From: Candidatus Aramenus sulfurataquae
GTDB taxonomy: Archaea > Thermoproteota > Thermoprotei_A > Sulfolobales > Sulfolobaceae
DNA: 64,000 bases
Direction of reading: 5' to 3'
NCBI GenBank assembly: GCA_000565255.1
Contig: ASRH01000001.1
Location: 62,001 to 126,000, forward strand
The notes under the pieces are model-generated. The model worked only from the letters and a program-made list of their open reading frames with translations. It was not told the origin of the DNA and made no database searches. Below, piece by piece: positions 27,728 through 41,376 of the stretch. The position numbers and the translations under genes were made by a program. Position 1 is the stretch's first letter. Each line of letters starts with the position of its first letter.

Positions 27728-28117
27728 ATGAACAAGGTATTACTTCTTGGCCTAGGGGTCTTAATCTTAGTGCTCACCTTTGCTGGCGTTTACCTTGCCT
27801 CAGGATACAAGACCACTCTAACGATATCCACAATTTCTACTACCCCACAAGATGATAACTACGTCCTAGAGGTCAAGGTGATAGTGAACTACGGTCCGTT
27901 TGGCGGAGAGTCTCCGCTGAGTAACGCTGTAGTGTGGGTAAAGGGAGCTAACGGATCCTTCTACCAGAACTACACTAACTCAGACGGCATAGCGACCTTT
28001 TACTTACCTCCAGGCAGCTACACGGTGGAAATAACTCAGCTTGGACACTACACTGTGCACGTGGAGTTAAATGCCAACAAGGAAGTCACGTTAAATTACG
28101 CCTATCTCTACGAATAA
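27728..28117 (+). CDS. Membrane-anchored extracytoplasmic beta-domain protein
   Basis: The 129-residue protein starts with a hydrophobic anchor or signal segment at about residues 4-25 (VLLLGLGVLILVLTFAGVYLA) — key features are Leu/Val/Gly runs with one Lys before them. The rest is a beta-sandwich of the carboxypeptidase-regulatory-like type: VKVIVNYG, SNAVVWVKGANGS, TNSDGIATFYLPPGSYTVEI. Such domains occur on cell-surface proteins. It carries N-x-S/T sites (NGS, NYT) that could be glycosylated outside the cell. Specific function unknown. Confidence 0.65.
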   Translation: MNKVLLLGLGVLILVLTFAGVYLASGYKTTLTISTISTTPQDDNYVLEVKVIVNYGPFGGESPLSNAVVWVKGANGSFYQNYTNSDGIATFYLPPGSYTVEITQLGHYTVHVELNANKEVTLNYAYLYE

Positions 28118-28149
28118 AACATTTTAATCCCTTTTCCTAACATTTTACT

Positions 28150-29001
<852 letters not shown>

Positions 29002-29033
29002 GTTTATATCCTGAGATTGAGAGTATATAATTA

Positions 29034-30089
29034 ATGAGCAAGGAAGCAACTCTTTATAGAAAAGAGAACGGTAGAGTTAGGTGCTTGGCCTGCGCTAGGA
29101 GGTGCCTTATAGGCGAGGGACAGACTGGCTTCTGCGGAGTGAGGACTGTGAGAAACGGAAAGCTCTACTTAGACGTTTACGGAAAGGTTGCAGCGGCGCA
29201 CGTGGACCCAATAGAGAAGAAGCCTTTAGTCCACTTCAACCCTGGGTCCAAAGTGTTCTCCTTTTCCACCTATGGGTGTAACTGGATGTGCATGTACTGC
29301 CAGAACTACGACATAAGCCAAAGGAGAAGGGCTGAGGGGACCGAACTAACCCCAGAGGAAATAGTGGAGATGGCGATATCCTACGAGAGCGAGGGAATCA
29401 CGTACACATACAATGAGCCTGCAATTTTTGCTGAATTCGCTCACGACGTTGGAGTGATCGCAAGGAAAAAAGGGCTCTTCAACACCATGGTTACAAATGG
29501 CTACTGGACGCCAGAACTAGTGGACTACGTAACTGATTTCCTTGACGCAGCAACAGTGGACTTTAAGGGTAACGGGGAGCCAAAGTTCATGAAGAGGTAT
29601 ACTGGAGCTTCAGGGCCGGAGCCGATTTTGGAGACAATCCAGGAGCTGCACAAAAGAGGTATACACGTGGAGATAACTGACCTAATTGTCCCGCAGATAG
29701 GGGACAGCCTAGAGTACGCCAAGGTTCTGTTGAAGAAGATATACGATATTCTTGGTCCAGACGTCCCTATACACTTCCTAAGATTTCATCCTGACTACAA
29801 GCTCAACTACCTACCTTCGACCCCAGTGGAAACACTTGAGGCCCACTACAAACTGGCCAAGGAGATGGGCTTCAAGTTCCCCTACATTGGCAACGTGCCT
29901 GGACACCCGTTTGAGAACACCTATTGCCCTAACTGCGGGAGAATGGTAATAAGAAGGTATGGGTTCCAGATACTTGAGTGGCACCTTACTGACGACATGA
30001 GGTGTAAGTACTGTGGGTATAAGCTCCCCATAAAGGGGAAGCTGTCAAAACACGCATTTGACGACAGGTTTGAGCCTGTGTTTATATAA
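29034..30089 (+). CDS. amrS: AmmeMemoRadiSam system radical SAM enzyme AmrS
   Basis: The 351-residue protein has an N-terminal Cys cluster ([20 protein letters not shown]), a radical SAM motif CNWMCMYC in [18 protein letters not shown], the downstream TYTYNEP segment, and a C-terminal Cys-x2-Cys pair repeated (YCPNCG, CKYCG) that looks like a rubredoxin-type zinc ribbon. This is the AmrS/PflA-like family found with the Memo and AMMECR1 proteins; neither partner is encoded nearby. The reaction is unknown. ATG 29034 follows a TATATAATT element closely. Confidence 0.88.
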   Translation: MSKEATLYRKENGRVRCLACARRCLIGEGQTGFCGVRTVRNGKLYLDVYGKVAAAHVDPIEKKPLVHFNPGSKVFSFSTYGCNWMCMYCQNYDISQRRRAEGTELTPEEIVEMAISYESEGITYTYNEPAIFAEFAHDVGVIARKKGLFNTMVTNGYWTPELVDYVTDFLDAATVDFKGNGEPKFMKRYTGASGPEPILETIQELHKRGIHVEITDLIVPQIGDSLEYAKVLLKKIYDILGPDVPIHFLRFHPDYKLNYLPSTPVETLEAHYKLAKEMGFKFPYIGNVPGHPFENTYCPNCGRMVIRRYGFQILEWHLTDDMRCKYCGYKLPIKGKLSKHAFDDRFEPVFI

Positions 30090-30098
30090 AAAGATAGC

Positions 30099-30889
<791 letters not shown>

Positions 30890-30939
30890 AAAAGATATTT
30901 AAAATAACGCTTTAATTCCGGTAGTTGGTAATATTAATC

Positions 30940-31503
30940 ATGCAAGAGCTGGAAAAAGGAAGTATACTAACTTCTTTGACCTCTGCAGTGCCCATGGTCG
31001 GAGGCCCTATTACGGGGTTCCTGCTCGGAAGAAAGCTCAGGGACTTTGAGGAATCCCTGCCGTATCTGTTTATTTCTCTTCCGCTCTTCGTAATATCCTC
31101 TTCTCTAGTTTCCTTCTTCTTTATCAGAAGCTACCTCTACTTAGTGCTCATATACTCAGCCATCTCGCCAGTTTTAGTGAACTACTTGACCTCCAGGAAA
31201 TACGAGAACATGACCATAAACGTAAACGAGTACTACATCGAGATCAAGTTCGACCTTCCAATGGACATGGAGAACTTTAGTGACCCCAACGAGGTATTCG
31301 AAAAGTTGCTCCACAAAGCCTTGAAAAAGATGAGGAACCCGTACTACTACTACAAGTTAAAGTCTTCCGGTTCATGTTCCAGCCTAAAGATTTCCCTTTC
31401 TGAGGACAAGATGGTACTGAGGAAGAGATGTGGTGACCTAATCATTGAGATAGAGATAAACAATAAGAAAATAGCCAACATGAAGGTGACAATTTCTTAT
31501 TAA
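30940..31503 (+). CDS. Membrane protein of unknown function
   Basis: The protein (187 residues from ATG 30940; TTG 30925 also possible) has two or three N-terminal hydrophobic segments: VPMVGGPITGFLLG, then LPYLFISLPLFVISSSLVSFFF and YLVLIYSAISPVLVNYL. A soluble C-terminal domain follows, rich in Lys/Glu beta strands (YYIEIKFDLPM, LKISLSEDKMVL, LIIEIEINN). I do not recognise the family. It is divergent from the crotonase gene and stands alone. Confidence 0.6.
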   Translation: MQELEKGSILTSLTSAVPMVGGPITGFLLGRKLRDFEESLPYLFISLPLFVISSSLVSFFFIRSYLYLVLIYSAISPVLVNYLTSRKYENMTINVNEYYIEIKFDLPMDMENFSDPNEVFEKLLHKALKKMRNPYYYYKLKSSGSCSSLKISLSEDKMVLRKRCGDLIIEIEINNKKIANMKVTISY

Positions 31504-31630
31504 CCAAGAACAACCTTCTTTTCTCTCGTTCTCCACGTAAGCTATTAATGAAGGAAGAAGAGTAATTTTACTGAAAAGAGCGTTTTCACTTAACGCAGAG
31601 GGAAGATTCCTTAGTTGGCTTGAAAAATCC

Positions 31631-32497
31631 TTAAATAATACTCATTAGCCTGATGATTATGACAGTTATAAGGAGGACGGCCAGGTATGGAGAGGAAACC
31701 TTAAACGAAGTCCACGCCTCTTCGGCATTTGGATTCCTCATGAGTCTAACGCTAAAGTACATGAGTACTGCAGACATAACAGAGGACACAATTAAGTAGG
31801 TAGTTCCAAGGTAAAAGTATAAGCTCAGAGCAAAGGGTATCATTAAGGTATTCGAGATGGCTATCATTTTGGCTGAGAAGTTTTCAGGCATAATTACAGG
31901 GAGCATTGGTATTCCAGCTTTAGCGTAATCCTCCTTATACCTTAGGGCAAGGGACCAGAAGTGCCCTGGAGTCCACATGAATATAAGGAAGCCCAGTAGG
32001 AATGAAGCGAGGTCAAACTTGTCTACCATGGCTGCGTACCCTGCCCACGCTGCAGCGCTGCCCGCAAATCCTCCAATGACTATGTTAAGGGGAGATCTAG
32101 GCTTTAGCCAAACTGTGTAAACCAGGATGTAGATTAGCCCTCCCAGTAGAATGAAGAACGAAGTCAGAGGGTTGGCTATTAGCCCAATAGCTGTACCTAA
32201 AAGCAACATAATTGAGCCTACCACTATTGCCTCCTTTTTATTCACATAGCCCATCACTGTAGGTCTCCTCGAAGTCCTCTTCATTACCTTGTCCTTCTCT
32301 ATCTCTATTCCCTCATTTACGATCATCGATCCCCCTGAAGCTAGTGTACCCCCTATCAAAACTGCCGCGAGGTTCAACGGTAAAATTCTACCAGCTAGGA
32401 ATGCACCTGCCAGAGCTGCTAAGTCTAGTAACCATATTATTCTAGGCTTACTTAACTTCGCATAATAGATTAACTTTGGCGTAAAACCCAGAGCCAT
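31631..32497 (-). CDS. ctaB: Protoheme IX farnesyltransferase (heme O synthase)
   Basis: CtaB adds the farnesyl chain to heme B, giving heme O, the precursor of heme A-type cofactors for terminal oxidases. The 288-residue UbiA-family protein has about eight or nine membrane segments and the prenyl-diphosphate motif [19 protein letters not shown], corresponding to N-x3-D/E-x3-D-x2-M-x-R-T-x2-R-P of CtaB/CyoE. The second site is around [17 protein letters not shown]. The doxBCE oxidase genes, which need such heme, lie 25 kb away in the same window. Confidence 0.93.
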   Translation of the reverse strand: MALGFTPKLIYYAKLSKPRIIWLLDLAALAGAFLAGRILPLNLAAVLIGGTLASGGSMIVNEGIEIEKDKVMKRTSRRPTVMGYVNKKEAIVVGSIMLLLGTAIGLIANPLTSFFILLGGLIYILVYTVWLKPRSPLNIVIGGFAGSAAAWAGYAAMVDKFDLASFLLGFLIFMWTPGHFWSLALRYKEDYAKAGIPMLPVIMPENFSAKMIAISNTLMIPFALSLYFYLGTTYLIVSSVMSAVLMYFSVRLMRNPNAEEAWTSFKVSSPYLAVLLITVIIIRLMSII

Positions 32498-32629
32498 CTT
32501 CTCGTGTTTAATTTCTGTCCTGAGAATAAAAATTTTTTTACAAGACGCTTGACTACATTGTCATTATTATAATTTCATATTAACTTTCCTTGAACTCAGT
32601 TATACTATCTGAAATAAAATTAATATGAA

Positions 32630-33562
32630 TTACAGTAGTTCAGCCCCATTAATTATCAAGGATAGGTCGCTAAGGGCTCCGTAGGCGGCGTTTAATGGAC
32701 CTGCTCCTGGTCCAATAATAGTGACCTTCTGGACGTCAGTCTCCACTTGCAGTGCGTTGTTTACTCCATCGACGTTGTATAGCTCGTCCCCTTGCCTTAT
32801 CATCTCTGGACTAACCTTAATTACGTTCCTGTCCGCATAGGCCACTAGCTTTACCTTTGAGTTTTCCCTCTTAGCCCTTTCTATGTCCTCTTTAGTTACC
32901 CCCTTAATGCCAGTGAACTTCACGTCGTTAATTGTTACCCTGGACTTCAAGTACACGTTAGCAAGAATTGCTAGCTTCGCTGCGGCGTCGAAGCCGTTAA
33001 CGTCCAGCTCTGGATTTGCTTCCGCATATCCCTTTGCCTGCGCTTCTTTTAATGCCTCCTCGTAGCTAAGCCCCTCGTACATTTTAGTCAATATATAGTT
33101 AGTGGTCCCGTTGAGTATCCCCCTAAGCCTTATTGTCTGCACGTAAGGCATGACCCTCGCCAAGTTTATTGAGGGCGTTCCGCTCATGACAGTCGCTTGA
33201 AAGCCCACCTTAGCGTTATGTCTTTTAGCTGTGTCCATTATCTCCTGGAACTTCAAGGCCAAGGGAGACTTGTTGGTAGTAATCACATGTATTCCTTGGC
33301 TTAACGCCCTCAAGTACAAGCTAAGCGACGGCTCTCCGTCCCTGTAGTTGGCTACGCTCATGTCCACCACTACGTCAGGCTTTACCTCCTCCAATGCTTC
33401 TAATGCGGTTAACCTCTTCTCCGTCGCAAACTCCTCCGCGTCTCTAAACATGACCCCCCTGCTAGTCACTATGGCCGAAATCGTTGCGTTTACCTTTTTC
33501 TCGTGCAACAACTTCCGAAACGCCTTTCCCACGTTGCCATATCCCACGAGCATTAGCCTCAA
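32630..33562 (-). CDS. hom: Homoserine dehydrogenase
   Basis: This enzyme reduces aspartate semialdehyde to homoserine for threonine and methionine synthesis. The 310-residue, aspartokinase-free form has the NAD(P)-binding [28 protein letters not shown], the signature [16 protein letters not shown] and [21 protein letters not shown]. It lacks an ACT regulatory domain. Its start overlaps the B3/B4-domain gene by 4 nt, placing it last in an operon headed by nikR. Confidence 0.93.
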   Translation of the reverse strand: MRLMLVGYGNVGKAFRKLLHEKKVNATISAIVTSRGVMFRDAEEFATEKRLTALEALEEVKPDVVVDMSVANYRDGEPSLSLYLRALSQGIHVITTNKSPLALKFQEIMDTAKRHNAKVGFQATVMSGTPSINLARVMPYVQTIRLRGILNGTTNYILTKMYEGLSYEEALKEAQAKGYAEANPELDVNGFDAAAKLAILANVYLKSRVTINDVKFTGIKGVTKEDIERAKRENSKVKLVAYADRNVIKVSPEMIRQGDELYNVDGVNNALQVETDVQKVTIIGPGAGPLNAAYGALSDLSLIINGAELL

Positions 33563-34221
33563 GTTATAACGACCTCGTGAGCAATTTTACCCCCTATCTT
33601 AGATAAAAGATTAGATGTGATCTGGACAGCCTCTGCAACCAGTTCGTTTCTTACGTTTGGCACTCCAGCCCCTATTACTAGGACGTCCTTAGTGTTTAGG
33701 TCGACGCTAGTCAAAATGGAGTCCCTGTGGGGATAGATATGCATTACCCTCCCTTCGCCATCAACAAGAATGGGTATCCCCTTCTCCACCTTTTCTGGGC
33801 TCTTTTTGCCTATTCCAAGGAACTCCTCGTCTCCCTTAGATATAACCAAGGAGGGTTCCCCCATTATCTTTGCCAAGTCGTATATTCCTATTGGCACCAA
33901 CGTTTTAGCGCTAGCAATGTTCCCTGCGTCCACTATATCGTTTATTCTCGGAAGTTTCCCGTTCCTCGCAATCCTCCTCCTTAATGCCTCTCCGCTAGGC
34001 CTAACCTTAGTTGGGTCCACGCCAATCCTCCAGTAGAAGTCCCTATAAGCCCTCACAACTGGGTCGTTCTTCAGCGAGTCTGGGTCTTGTCCCGAGAACT
34101 CCTCTTCAATCCTTCTGATCTCTTCCTCTAAGTTGCCCTGCCCGTTCCTTAAACCCAGAACTTCTGTGTAGGCTATGAAAATTCCCATGTCTTTGCATTC
34201 CTTTGAGACTGTTACTCTCAT
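33559..34221 (-). CDS. B3/B4 tRNA-binding domain protein
   Basis: The 220-residue protein resembles the stand-alone B3/B4 domain of phenylalanyl-tRNA synthetase beta subunits: [62 protein letters not shown] and late [16 protein letters not shown]. In PheRS this domain edits mischarged tyrosine. Free-standing copies may edit or bind amino acids. Neighbours nikR and hom overlap it by 4 nt at each end, so all three are co-translated. Confidence 0.85.
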   Translation of the reverse strand: MRVTVSKECKDMGIFIAYTEVLGLRNGQGNLEEEIRRIEEEFSGQDPDSLKNDPVVRAYRDFYWRIGVDPTKVRPSGEALRRRIARNGKLPRINDIVDAGNIASAKTLVPIGIYDLAKIMGEPSLVISKGDEEFLGIGKKSPEKVEKGIPILVDGEGRVMHIYPHRDSILTSVDLNTKDVLVIGAGVPNVRNELVAEAVQITSNLLSKIGGKIAHEVVIT

Positions 34222-34613
34222 CTTACCTCATAAGAAATAAGTAGCCTGGACTTTTTAACGCCTCTTATTTGTGAAAGCTTCGAGTTAAGATTTACAAGTT
34301 CGCTCCTAGTTCCCCTTACAGCTATCGCCTCCATGCAGTCCCTCTCATTTAAGTGGAGGTGCATAGTGGAGATTATTCTGTCTAGGTACTCGTGCTGGAG
34401 TTCTAGGAACATCCTGGAGGCTTCGTGCTCGTCGTACACCACATTTATTATACCGTATACCACCGTATCGTCCTTTTCGTTCTCGTCCAGGAAGTTCCTC
34501 AACGCTATTTGGAAGATCTTTGACCTATCCCCTATCGCGTTCTCCTCCATGAACTTATTCAGCTCTTGTACCAGCTCTTTTGGCAGTGACACACTAAGTT
34601 TTTCAACGTTCAT
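34218..34613 (-). CDS. nikR: NikR-type nickel-responsive regulator
   Basis: The 131-residue protein has an N-terminal ribbon-helix-helix ([19 protein letters not shown]) and a C-terminal ACT-like metal domain. The metal ligands of NikR are all visible and correctly spaced: His in LQHEYLD, then eleven residues on HLHLNERDC, giving His-x-His-x5-Cys. NikR binds DNA as a tetramer when nickel is present. It heads an operon with the B3/B4 gene and hom, not with a nickel transporter, which is unusual. The promoter region is shared with tldD. Confidence 0.9.
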   Translation of the reverse strand: MNVEKLSVSLPKELVQELNKFMEENAIGDRSKIFQIALRNFLDENEKDDTVVYGIINVVYDEHEASRMFLELQHEYLDRIISTMHLHLNERDCMEAIAVRGTRSELVNLNSKLSQIRGVKKSRLLISYEVR

Positions 34614-34616
34614 ATG

Positions 34617-34625
34617 CTATATTTT
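34617..34625 (+). promoter_or_regulatory. TATA box of tldD
   Basis: CTATATTTT lies about 24 nt before ATG 34644. The spacing supports a leaderless start there and argues against the in-frame ATG at 34614, which would lie upstream of the promoter. Confidence 0.55.
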
Positions 34626-34643
34626 GTCGGTGAAGCTTTTAAA

Positions 34644-35981
34644 ATGCATGAGCTATTGACAGAGGCAGAGAGAGAAGGAGCGTCGTTTGCTGACTTGAGG
34701 TACTATAAGGTAAAGGAGGTATCCCTAGTTGTGAGTGAGAGCAGGAAGTACGTCCCAGTGAACGGGGTAGAGGAGGGGTACTCTCTAAGGGTACTCTACA
34801 ACGGTAACTGGGGCTACTCCAGCTTTGTGTCTGGGGGGAAGGAGATGGTTAAGAGTGCGATCGACAGCGCGATCGGGGACTCGAGGGTCAACATAGTTTT
34901 CCTGCCTTCAAAGAAGGACGAGGTAAAGGTAAAGGAGAGGGAGCCCCTGACTAAGTCAATAGAGGAAGTGGCGAAGGACTTGTCTATGCTGAAGGACGAG
35001 CTGATGAGGGACCAGAGGGTGAAGTCGGTTAACGTTAGATACTACAACGACGTTTTCCACAAGGAGTACTTCAGCAGCGAGGGGAGGGAGATACTCCAAG
35101 AGTACTCCCTTTCTGGGATATACGTGACGGTAATAGCTAGGGAAGCAGACAGAGTTGCCTCAGCCTTTATAGGGAAGTCCACAGTCTTGGGCTACCCACT
35201 GGAGGTGTTTGACGTCAACGAGATCATCTCCACGATTAGGAGGAGGATTGAGAACCAGCTGAAAGGAGTCATCCCCAAGGCCGGGACTTACGAGACAGTC
35301 CTAGCCCCAGATGTAGTAGGGGTCTTCTCCCACGAGGCTCTAGGTCACTTAGCTGAGGCAGACTTGGCGACAAACGGGATACTGGAGTCCCTAAAGGGAA
35401 AGAGGATAGCCCCAGAGTTCGTCAGCGTCTCCGACTCCCCTTCCCTCCCCTACGATATGGCAATTGGGATCACCCCATACGACGATGAGGGAGTGGAGGG
35501 CAGAGAGGTGAAGATCATAGAAAAGGGGGTAGTTAAAGAGTTCATGACTGATAGGTACTACTCCGCCTATCTGGGACAAAAGCCCACGGGAAACGCTAGG
35601 GCTGAGAGCTTTAGGATGCCAGTGCTAATTAGGATGAGAAATACCTTCATGTACCCGGGCGACTGGAAACTGGACGAAATGATCAAGGAAGTGAAGGAAG
35701 GGTACCTCTTGTTCTCCCCCTTGGGCGGTCAGACAAGCCCAGACGGCTCTTTCCAGTTTGGAATACAAGAGGGGTATAGGATAGAAAAAGGGGAGGTAAA
35801 GGAGCCCCTCAGGAACGTTGGTATCTCCGGCTACACCTTAGAGACGCTCAACAACATATCGGCGGTATCCAAGGAGTTCGACGTTTGGCCAGGCTTCTGC
35901 GGTAAAGGCGGACAAAGCGTCCCAGTGGGCACTGGTGGCCCGTACATTAAGGTAAAGGTAAAGGTGGGAGGAGTTGCTTGA
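34644..35981 (+). CDS. tldD: TldD family metallopeptidase
   Basis: TldD is the catalytic subunit of the TldD/TldE(PmbA) protease, which degrades unfolded or modified peptides. The protein (445 residues from ATG 34644) shows the zinc motif HEALGH in [15 protein letters not shown] and conserved blocks [17 protein letters not shown]-like PTGNARAES and the C-terminal [15 protein letters not shown]. The upstream ATG 34614 is rejected on promoter spacing. tldE overlaps its end by 8 nt. Confidence 0.92.
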   Translation: MHELLTEAEREGASFADLRYYKVKEVSLVVSESRKYVPVNGVEEGYSLRVLYNGNWGYSSFVSGGKEMVKSAIDSAIGDSRVNIVFLPSKKDEVKVKEREPLTKSIEEVAKDLSMLKDELMRDQRVKSVNVRYYNDVFHKEYFSSEGREILQEYSLSGIYVTVIAREADRVASAFIGKSTVLGYPLEVFDVNEIISTIRRRIENQLKGVIPKAGTYETVLAPDVVGVFSHEALGHLAEADLATNGILESLKGKRIAPEFVSVSDSPSLPYDMAIGITPYDDEGVEGREVKIIEKGVVKEFMTDRYYSAYLGQKPTGNARAESFRMPVLIRMRNTFMYPGDWKLDEMIKEVKEGYLLFSPLGGQTSPDGSFQFGIQEGYRIEKGEVKEPLRNVGISGYTLETLNNISAVSKEFDVWPGFCGKGGQSVPVGTGGPYIKVKVKVGGVA

Positions 35982-37209
35982 CAAGGTAATCTCAAAGGCA
36001 AAAAACCTAGGCTTCTCAGCGGAGCTATTTTACGTCAAGAGGAGGGAGTTCTCAGTGAGGATAGAAAGACAATACTCTTCCAAGGACCTCTTCGAGGAAG
36101 GATACGGACTAAGGGTGTTCAAGGAAGGGAAGATGGGCTTCGCTTTTTCCACCAGACCAAGCGAGAGCCTAGTGGAGGATGCCATAAGCGCGTGGAAGGT
36201 CTCAGAGGAGGACGAAGCAAACCAGATTCCCCTTCCGTCTAAGGTAAACTACTTGCCGCTCGCCAAGGAATTCGATCTAAGGGAGGTAACGCTGAAGTAC
36301 GTGGAGACTCTGAGGGAGCTCTACGATTCGGTAAACGTGATAACGATCCACTCAGAGGCCTACGAAAGCACGGTGGGCTTGATAAACACTGAGGGCCTTC
36401 ATGTGGAAGAGAGGAGAAAGGGAATTAGCGTAGTGGTAATGGCAAACAGCAAGGAAGGGACCAACGTTTCTCCGGAGATCGTGGAGTACAAGTCTTTCAG
36501 AGACCCTTCCACGGACGTCGGTGACTTAATTGAGGAGGTAAAGGCCAAGGTTGACGCGACCAAGAACAGGGAGAAGATTAAAGGAAAGGTTGACGCTCTA
36601 ATACTTACGCCAAAGGCAGTTGCGGAGCTGGTTTTCCCTCTCCTATCTCACGCCGTTAGCAGGGAAAACCAGTTCAGGGGGAAGAGCCCCTTAAGGCAGG
36701 GGATGCAGGTAAACGAAGGCCTTAAGGTATTTGACGACCCGACCCTCCAAGACTCCGTGTACTCTAGGTCTTTCGACGGAGAAGGGCAGGGGTCAAGGAT
36801 TAACGTGGTAATAGACAAGGAAGTAAAGGGATTCCTCAGCAATTGGTTCTGGGCGCTGAAGTCCAAGAGCGAGCACACGGCCTCAGCTTCCAGGAGCTAC
36901 CTCACTACTCCTGGCATATCTCCCTCAAACTTGGTCATAGAGCACAAGGACCTTCTAGAAAGCGGAGAGAACTACCTCGTAGTAGATCAAGTTCAGGGAG
37001 TCCACACGAGCAACTTTGACACGGGAGAGTTCAGCGTAACAGCTCCAGTGGCGTGGTTCTCCAAGGACATGAAAGGAGTAAGAGACGTCATAATCACCGG
37101 CAACCTAGTTGACTTACTGAGGGGTATAGAGGCGGAAGGGAAGGAAAGGAAATTAGTAGACAATGTATTGTCTGGAGAGCTTTTAATAAGAGGATTGCAC
37201 GTCTCCTAA
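35974..37209 (+). CDS. tldE: TldE/PmbA family protease partner
   Basis: The 411-residue protein is a PmbA/TldE-like partner of TldD. It shares the fold ([51 protein letters not shown]) but has no HExxxH metal site, as expected for the non-catalytic subunit. Start TTG 35974 lies inside the tldD end, so both subunits are co-translated. Confidence 0.92.
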   Translation: MLDKVISKAKNLGFSAELFYVKRREFSVRIERQYSSKDLFEEGYGLRVFKEGKMGFAFSTRPSESLVEDAISAWKVSEEDEANQIPLPSKVNYLPLAKEFDLREVTLKYVETLRELYDSVNVITIHSEAYESTVGLINTEGLHVEERRKGISVVVMANSKEGTNVSPEIVEYKSFRDPSTDVGDLIEEVKAKVDATKNREKIKGKVDALILTPKAVAELVFPLLSHAVSRENQFRGKSPLRQGMQVNEGLKVFDDPTLQDSVYSRSFDGEGQGSRINVVIDKEVKGFLSNWFWALKSKSEHTASASRSYLTTPGISPSNLVIEHKDLLESGENYLVVDQVQGVHTSNFDTGEFSVTAPVAWFSKDMKGVRDVIITGNLVDLLRGIEAEGKERKLVDNVLSGELLIRGLHVS

Positions 37210-37251
37210 TCAGTAATTAAATTTAATATTTCTTTTCTCCAATAAGAATTC

Positions 37252-37677
37252 ATGTTCTCCCATATACTCGTAGCTTATGACGGTTCGGAAAACTCAAAGA
37301 GAGCGCTAAACGTCGCCATAGAACTAGCTTCAAAGTACTCGGCCAAACTGGACGTTGTGGAGGTCGTTGACTCGACGATTTTTGCTGGTGCAGGTATTGC
37401 TCCAGTCCCTGCAGAAGTGATTGAGAGTGTCTACAACAAGGCTAAGAGCGACGTGGAGGAGGCAAAGAAGCAGGCAGCCTCTAAGGGGGTAAACGCCGAA
37501 GGAGTGGTACTTGAAGGGGAACCAGCTGGGGCAATCCTCGACTACGTGGCTAAAAACAAGGTTGACCTTATAGTCACAGGGAGCAGAGGTCTTTCTACAT
37601 TTAAGAGGATCCTATTAGGTAGCGTATCCACTAGGATTGTCGAGGAGGCCAAGATACCGGTACTCGTTGTAAAGTAA
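37252..37677 (+). CDS. Universal stress protein (UspA family)
   Basis: The 141-residue protein is a single Usp domain. It begins HILVAYDGSENSKRALNVAIEL and ends with the ATP-binding signature GSRGLSTFKRILLGSVS (G-x2-G-x9-G-S) followed by IPVLVVK. It probably binds ATP and responds to stress. It is 42 nt after tldE and 29 nt before the second lipoamide-dehydrogenase-like gene, and may be co-transcribed with it. Confidence 0.92.
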   Translation: MFSHILVAYDGSENSKRALNVAIELASKYSAKLDVVEVVDSTIFAGAGIAPVPAEVIESVYNKAKSDVEEAKKQAASKGVNAEGVVLEGEPAGAILDYVAKNKVDLIVTGSRGLSTFKRILLGSVSTRIVEEAKIPVLVVK

Positions 37678-37706
37678 TTTTTATACCTCTTTTTCCATTA
37701 TACCAA

Positions 37707-38906
37707 ATGAGAGTAGTTGTAGTTGGGAGCGGGCCCGCAGGACTTTACGCAGCAATAACAGCCAGCTCATATGCTAAGGTGAAGCTAATAGAAAAAGATG
37801 AAAAGCTTGGGGGAACTTGCGTCCTCTACGGTTGCATACCGTCCAAGGCAATGCTCCACCCTGGGGCGATTGCGTATCAGCTCGGAAGGCTTGGCAAAAA
37901 AGTAGAGTTCTCCTTTGAGGATGCTAAAAAGTTAGCGAAGGACGCCATTAACAGGCTGTCAAAGGGAGTTGAGGCGACCTTGGAGAGCTACAGCGTGGAG
38001 GTTGTGCATGGCTTAGCCTCCCTTAGCTCTGGTAAAATAAACGTGGGTGGGCAGAGCATGGAGGCAGACTCTGTGGTGCTAGCCCTTGGTACTGAGAAGC
38101 CCAACCTTAAGGGAACAATAGCCTCAGACGACATTCCCTACTTAGACGGACAGTTTAACGTGGTAGGGCTAATAGGCGGAGGAGTTGGGGGAGTCGAGTA
38201 CGGATGGCTTTTCAAGACGCTGGGAAAGGAAGTTCACATATTTGAAAAGGAGAACAAGCTATTGCCTTACTTAGATGACGACTTAAGATCCGAGGTCACC
38301 AAGTATTTCCAGAGACTTGGAGTAAAGTTGCACCTAGGCGACTTAGCGAAGGTAGATGAGAAAAAGGTCTTGTTCGGTAATGAAACCGTTAACGTGGACC
38401 TAGTAGTATTCACGTTCGGGAGAAGGCCTTCCTTGAAGGGGTTCGATGGGATGTTCTCTAGCTGGATAAAAACAGACGAGAGGATGTACACCGGAGTAGG
38501 CAGCATATACGCGGCAGGTGACGTAACTGGGAGCTTTACGGCACACGAAGCAATACACAAGGGGATAATAGCCGGGAAGAACGCTGTAGGCATTAAGGAA
38601 AAGTACGTGGGCGAGATGGTACCAAAAGTCATCTATACCGAGCCCCAGATAGCGTACGTTGGTAAAATGGAGGGTCAATGCGTCAGGGTGAACATGACTG
38701 AAAACCCTAGGGCCATAGCCGAGAAGGAGACGGAAGGCTTCGTAAAGGTCTGTCAAAAAGAAGGAAGGATAACTGGAGCAGTGGCCTTCAGTGAGAGGGC
38801 GGAGGAAATAGTGACAATAGCGTCGGCACTATCCAAAATGCCTCTTTCAGAGGCAAAGGAATTCTTCGCCCCCCACCCCTCTTACCTTGAGTCGCTCTGG
38901 GAGGCT

Positions 38907-38927
<21 letters not shown>
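37707..38927 (+). CDS. Second dihydrolipoamide dehydrogenase-like flavoprotein
   Basis: The 406-residue protein has FAD site VVVVGSGPAGLYAA, redox disulfide GGTCVLYGCIPSK, NAD site GLIGGGVGGVEYGW with acidic IFEKE (NAD preference), second FAD contact IYAAGDVTG, and C-terminal HPSYLE. It is about 40 residues shorter than the 450-residue form at 3.3 kb, mainly in loops of the FAD and NAD domains. A TATA-like TTTTTATACC precedes it. It may serve a different complex or a non-lipoyl disulfide substrate. Its 3' end overlaps birA by 21 nt. Confidence 0.85.
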
Positions 38928-40866
<1,939 letters not shown>

Positions 40867-41376
40867 GTGACTGAAGAGCTATTGTTAGTTGGAAACGTGG
40901 AGGAGTCAGCCAAAAAGGCGGCCCAATGGCTAATAAACAGGAAACCCATCAGGAAGCTCATAGACTGGGGAATTTCCTTCTCGCTGTGGCCACCTCACCT
41001 TACCACCAGTTGCTGTGGAACTGAGTTCGGGGCCTTTGCCGCAGCAAGGTTCGACGGGGAAAGGTTTGGCCTTCTTCCGTTCTCCTCAGCAAGGCAATCA
41101 AACTTGCTCGTGATTGAGGGGACTATGACGAGGAAGATGGCCAGAGCGGCGAGGATAGTGTGGGAACAGATGCCGGAGCCCAAGTATGTAATATCCATGG
41201 GTGCGTGTAGTTTAGAGGGAGGGATATTCTGGAATTCCTATAACACGGTCTTGCCATCGGAGATAGGGATCCCAGTCGACATCTACTTACCAGGCTGTCC
41301 AACAAGACCTGAAGCTATAGCCAGAGGTCTCTTAATGCTACAGAAGAAGATAAGGAATCACGAGATAAGCAAGTAG
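40867..41376 (+). CDS. NuoB-like [4Fe-4S] subunit of a complex I-type oxidoreductase
   Basis: The 169-residue protein matches the NuoB/20-kDa family that holds the N2 cluster next to quinone. All four ligand cysteines are present: the pair in TTSCCGTEFG, one in SMGACSLEGG and one in LPGCPTRPEA. It starts at GTG 40867. No other complex I or hydrogenase subunit is adjacent: upstream is sua5 and downstream the convergent glycerate kinase. It may work with subunits encoded elsewhere or be a second copy. Confidence 0.9.
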   Translation: MTEELLLVGNVEESAKKAAQWLINRKPIRKLIDWGISFSLWPPHLTTSCCGTEFGAFAAARFDGERFGLLPFSSARQSNLLVIEGTMTRKMARAARIVWEQMPEPKYVISMGACSLEGGIFWNSYNTVLPSEIGIPVDIYLPGCPTRPEAIARGLLMLQKKIRNHEISK

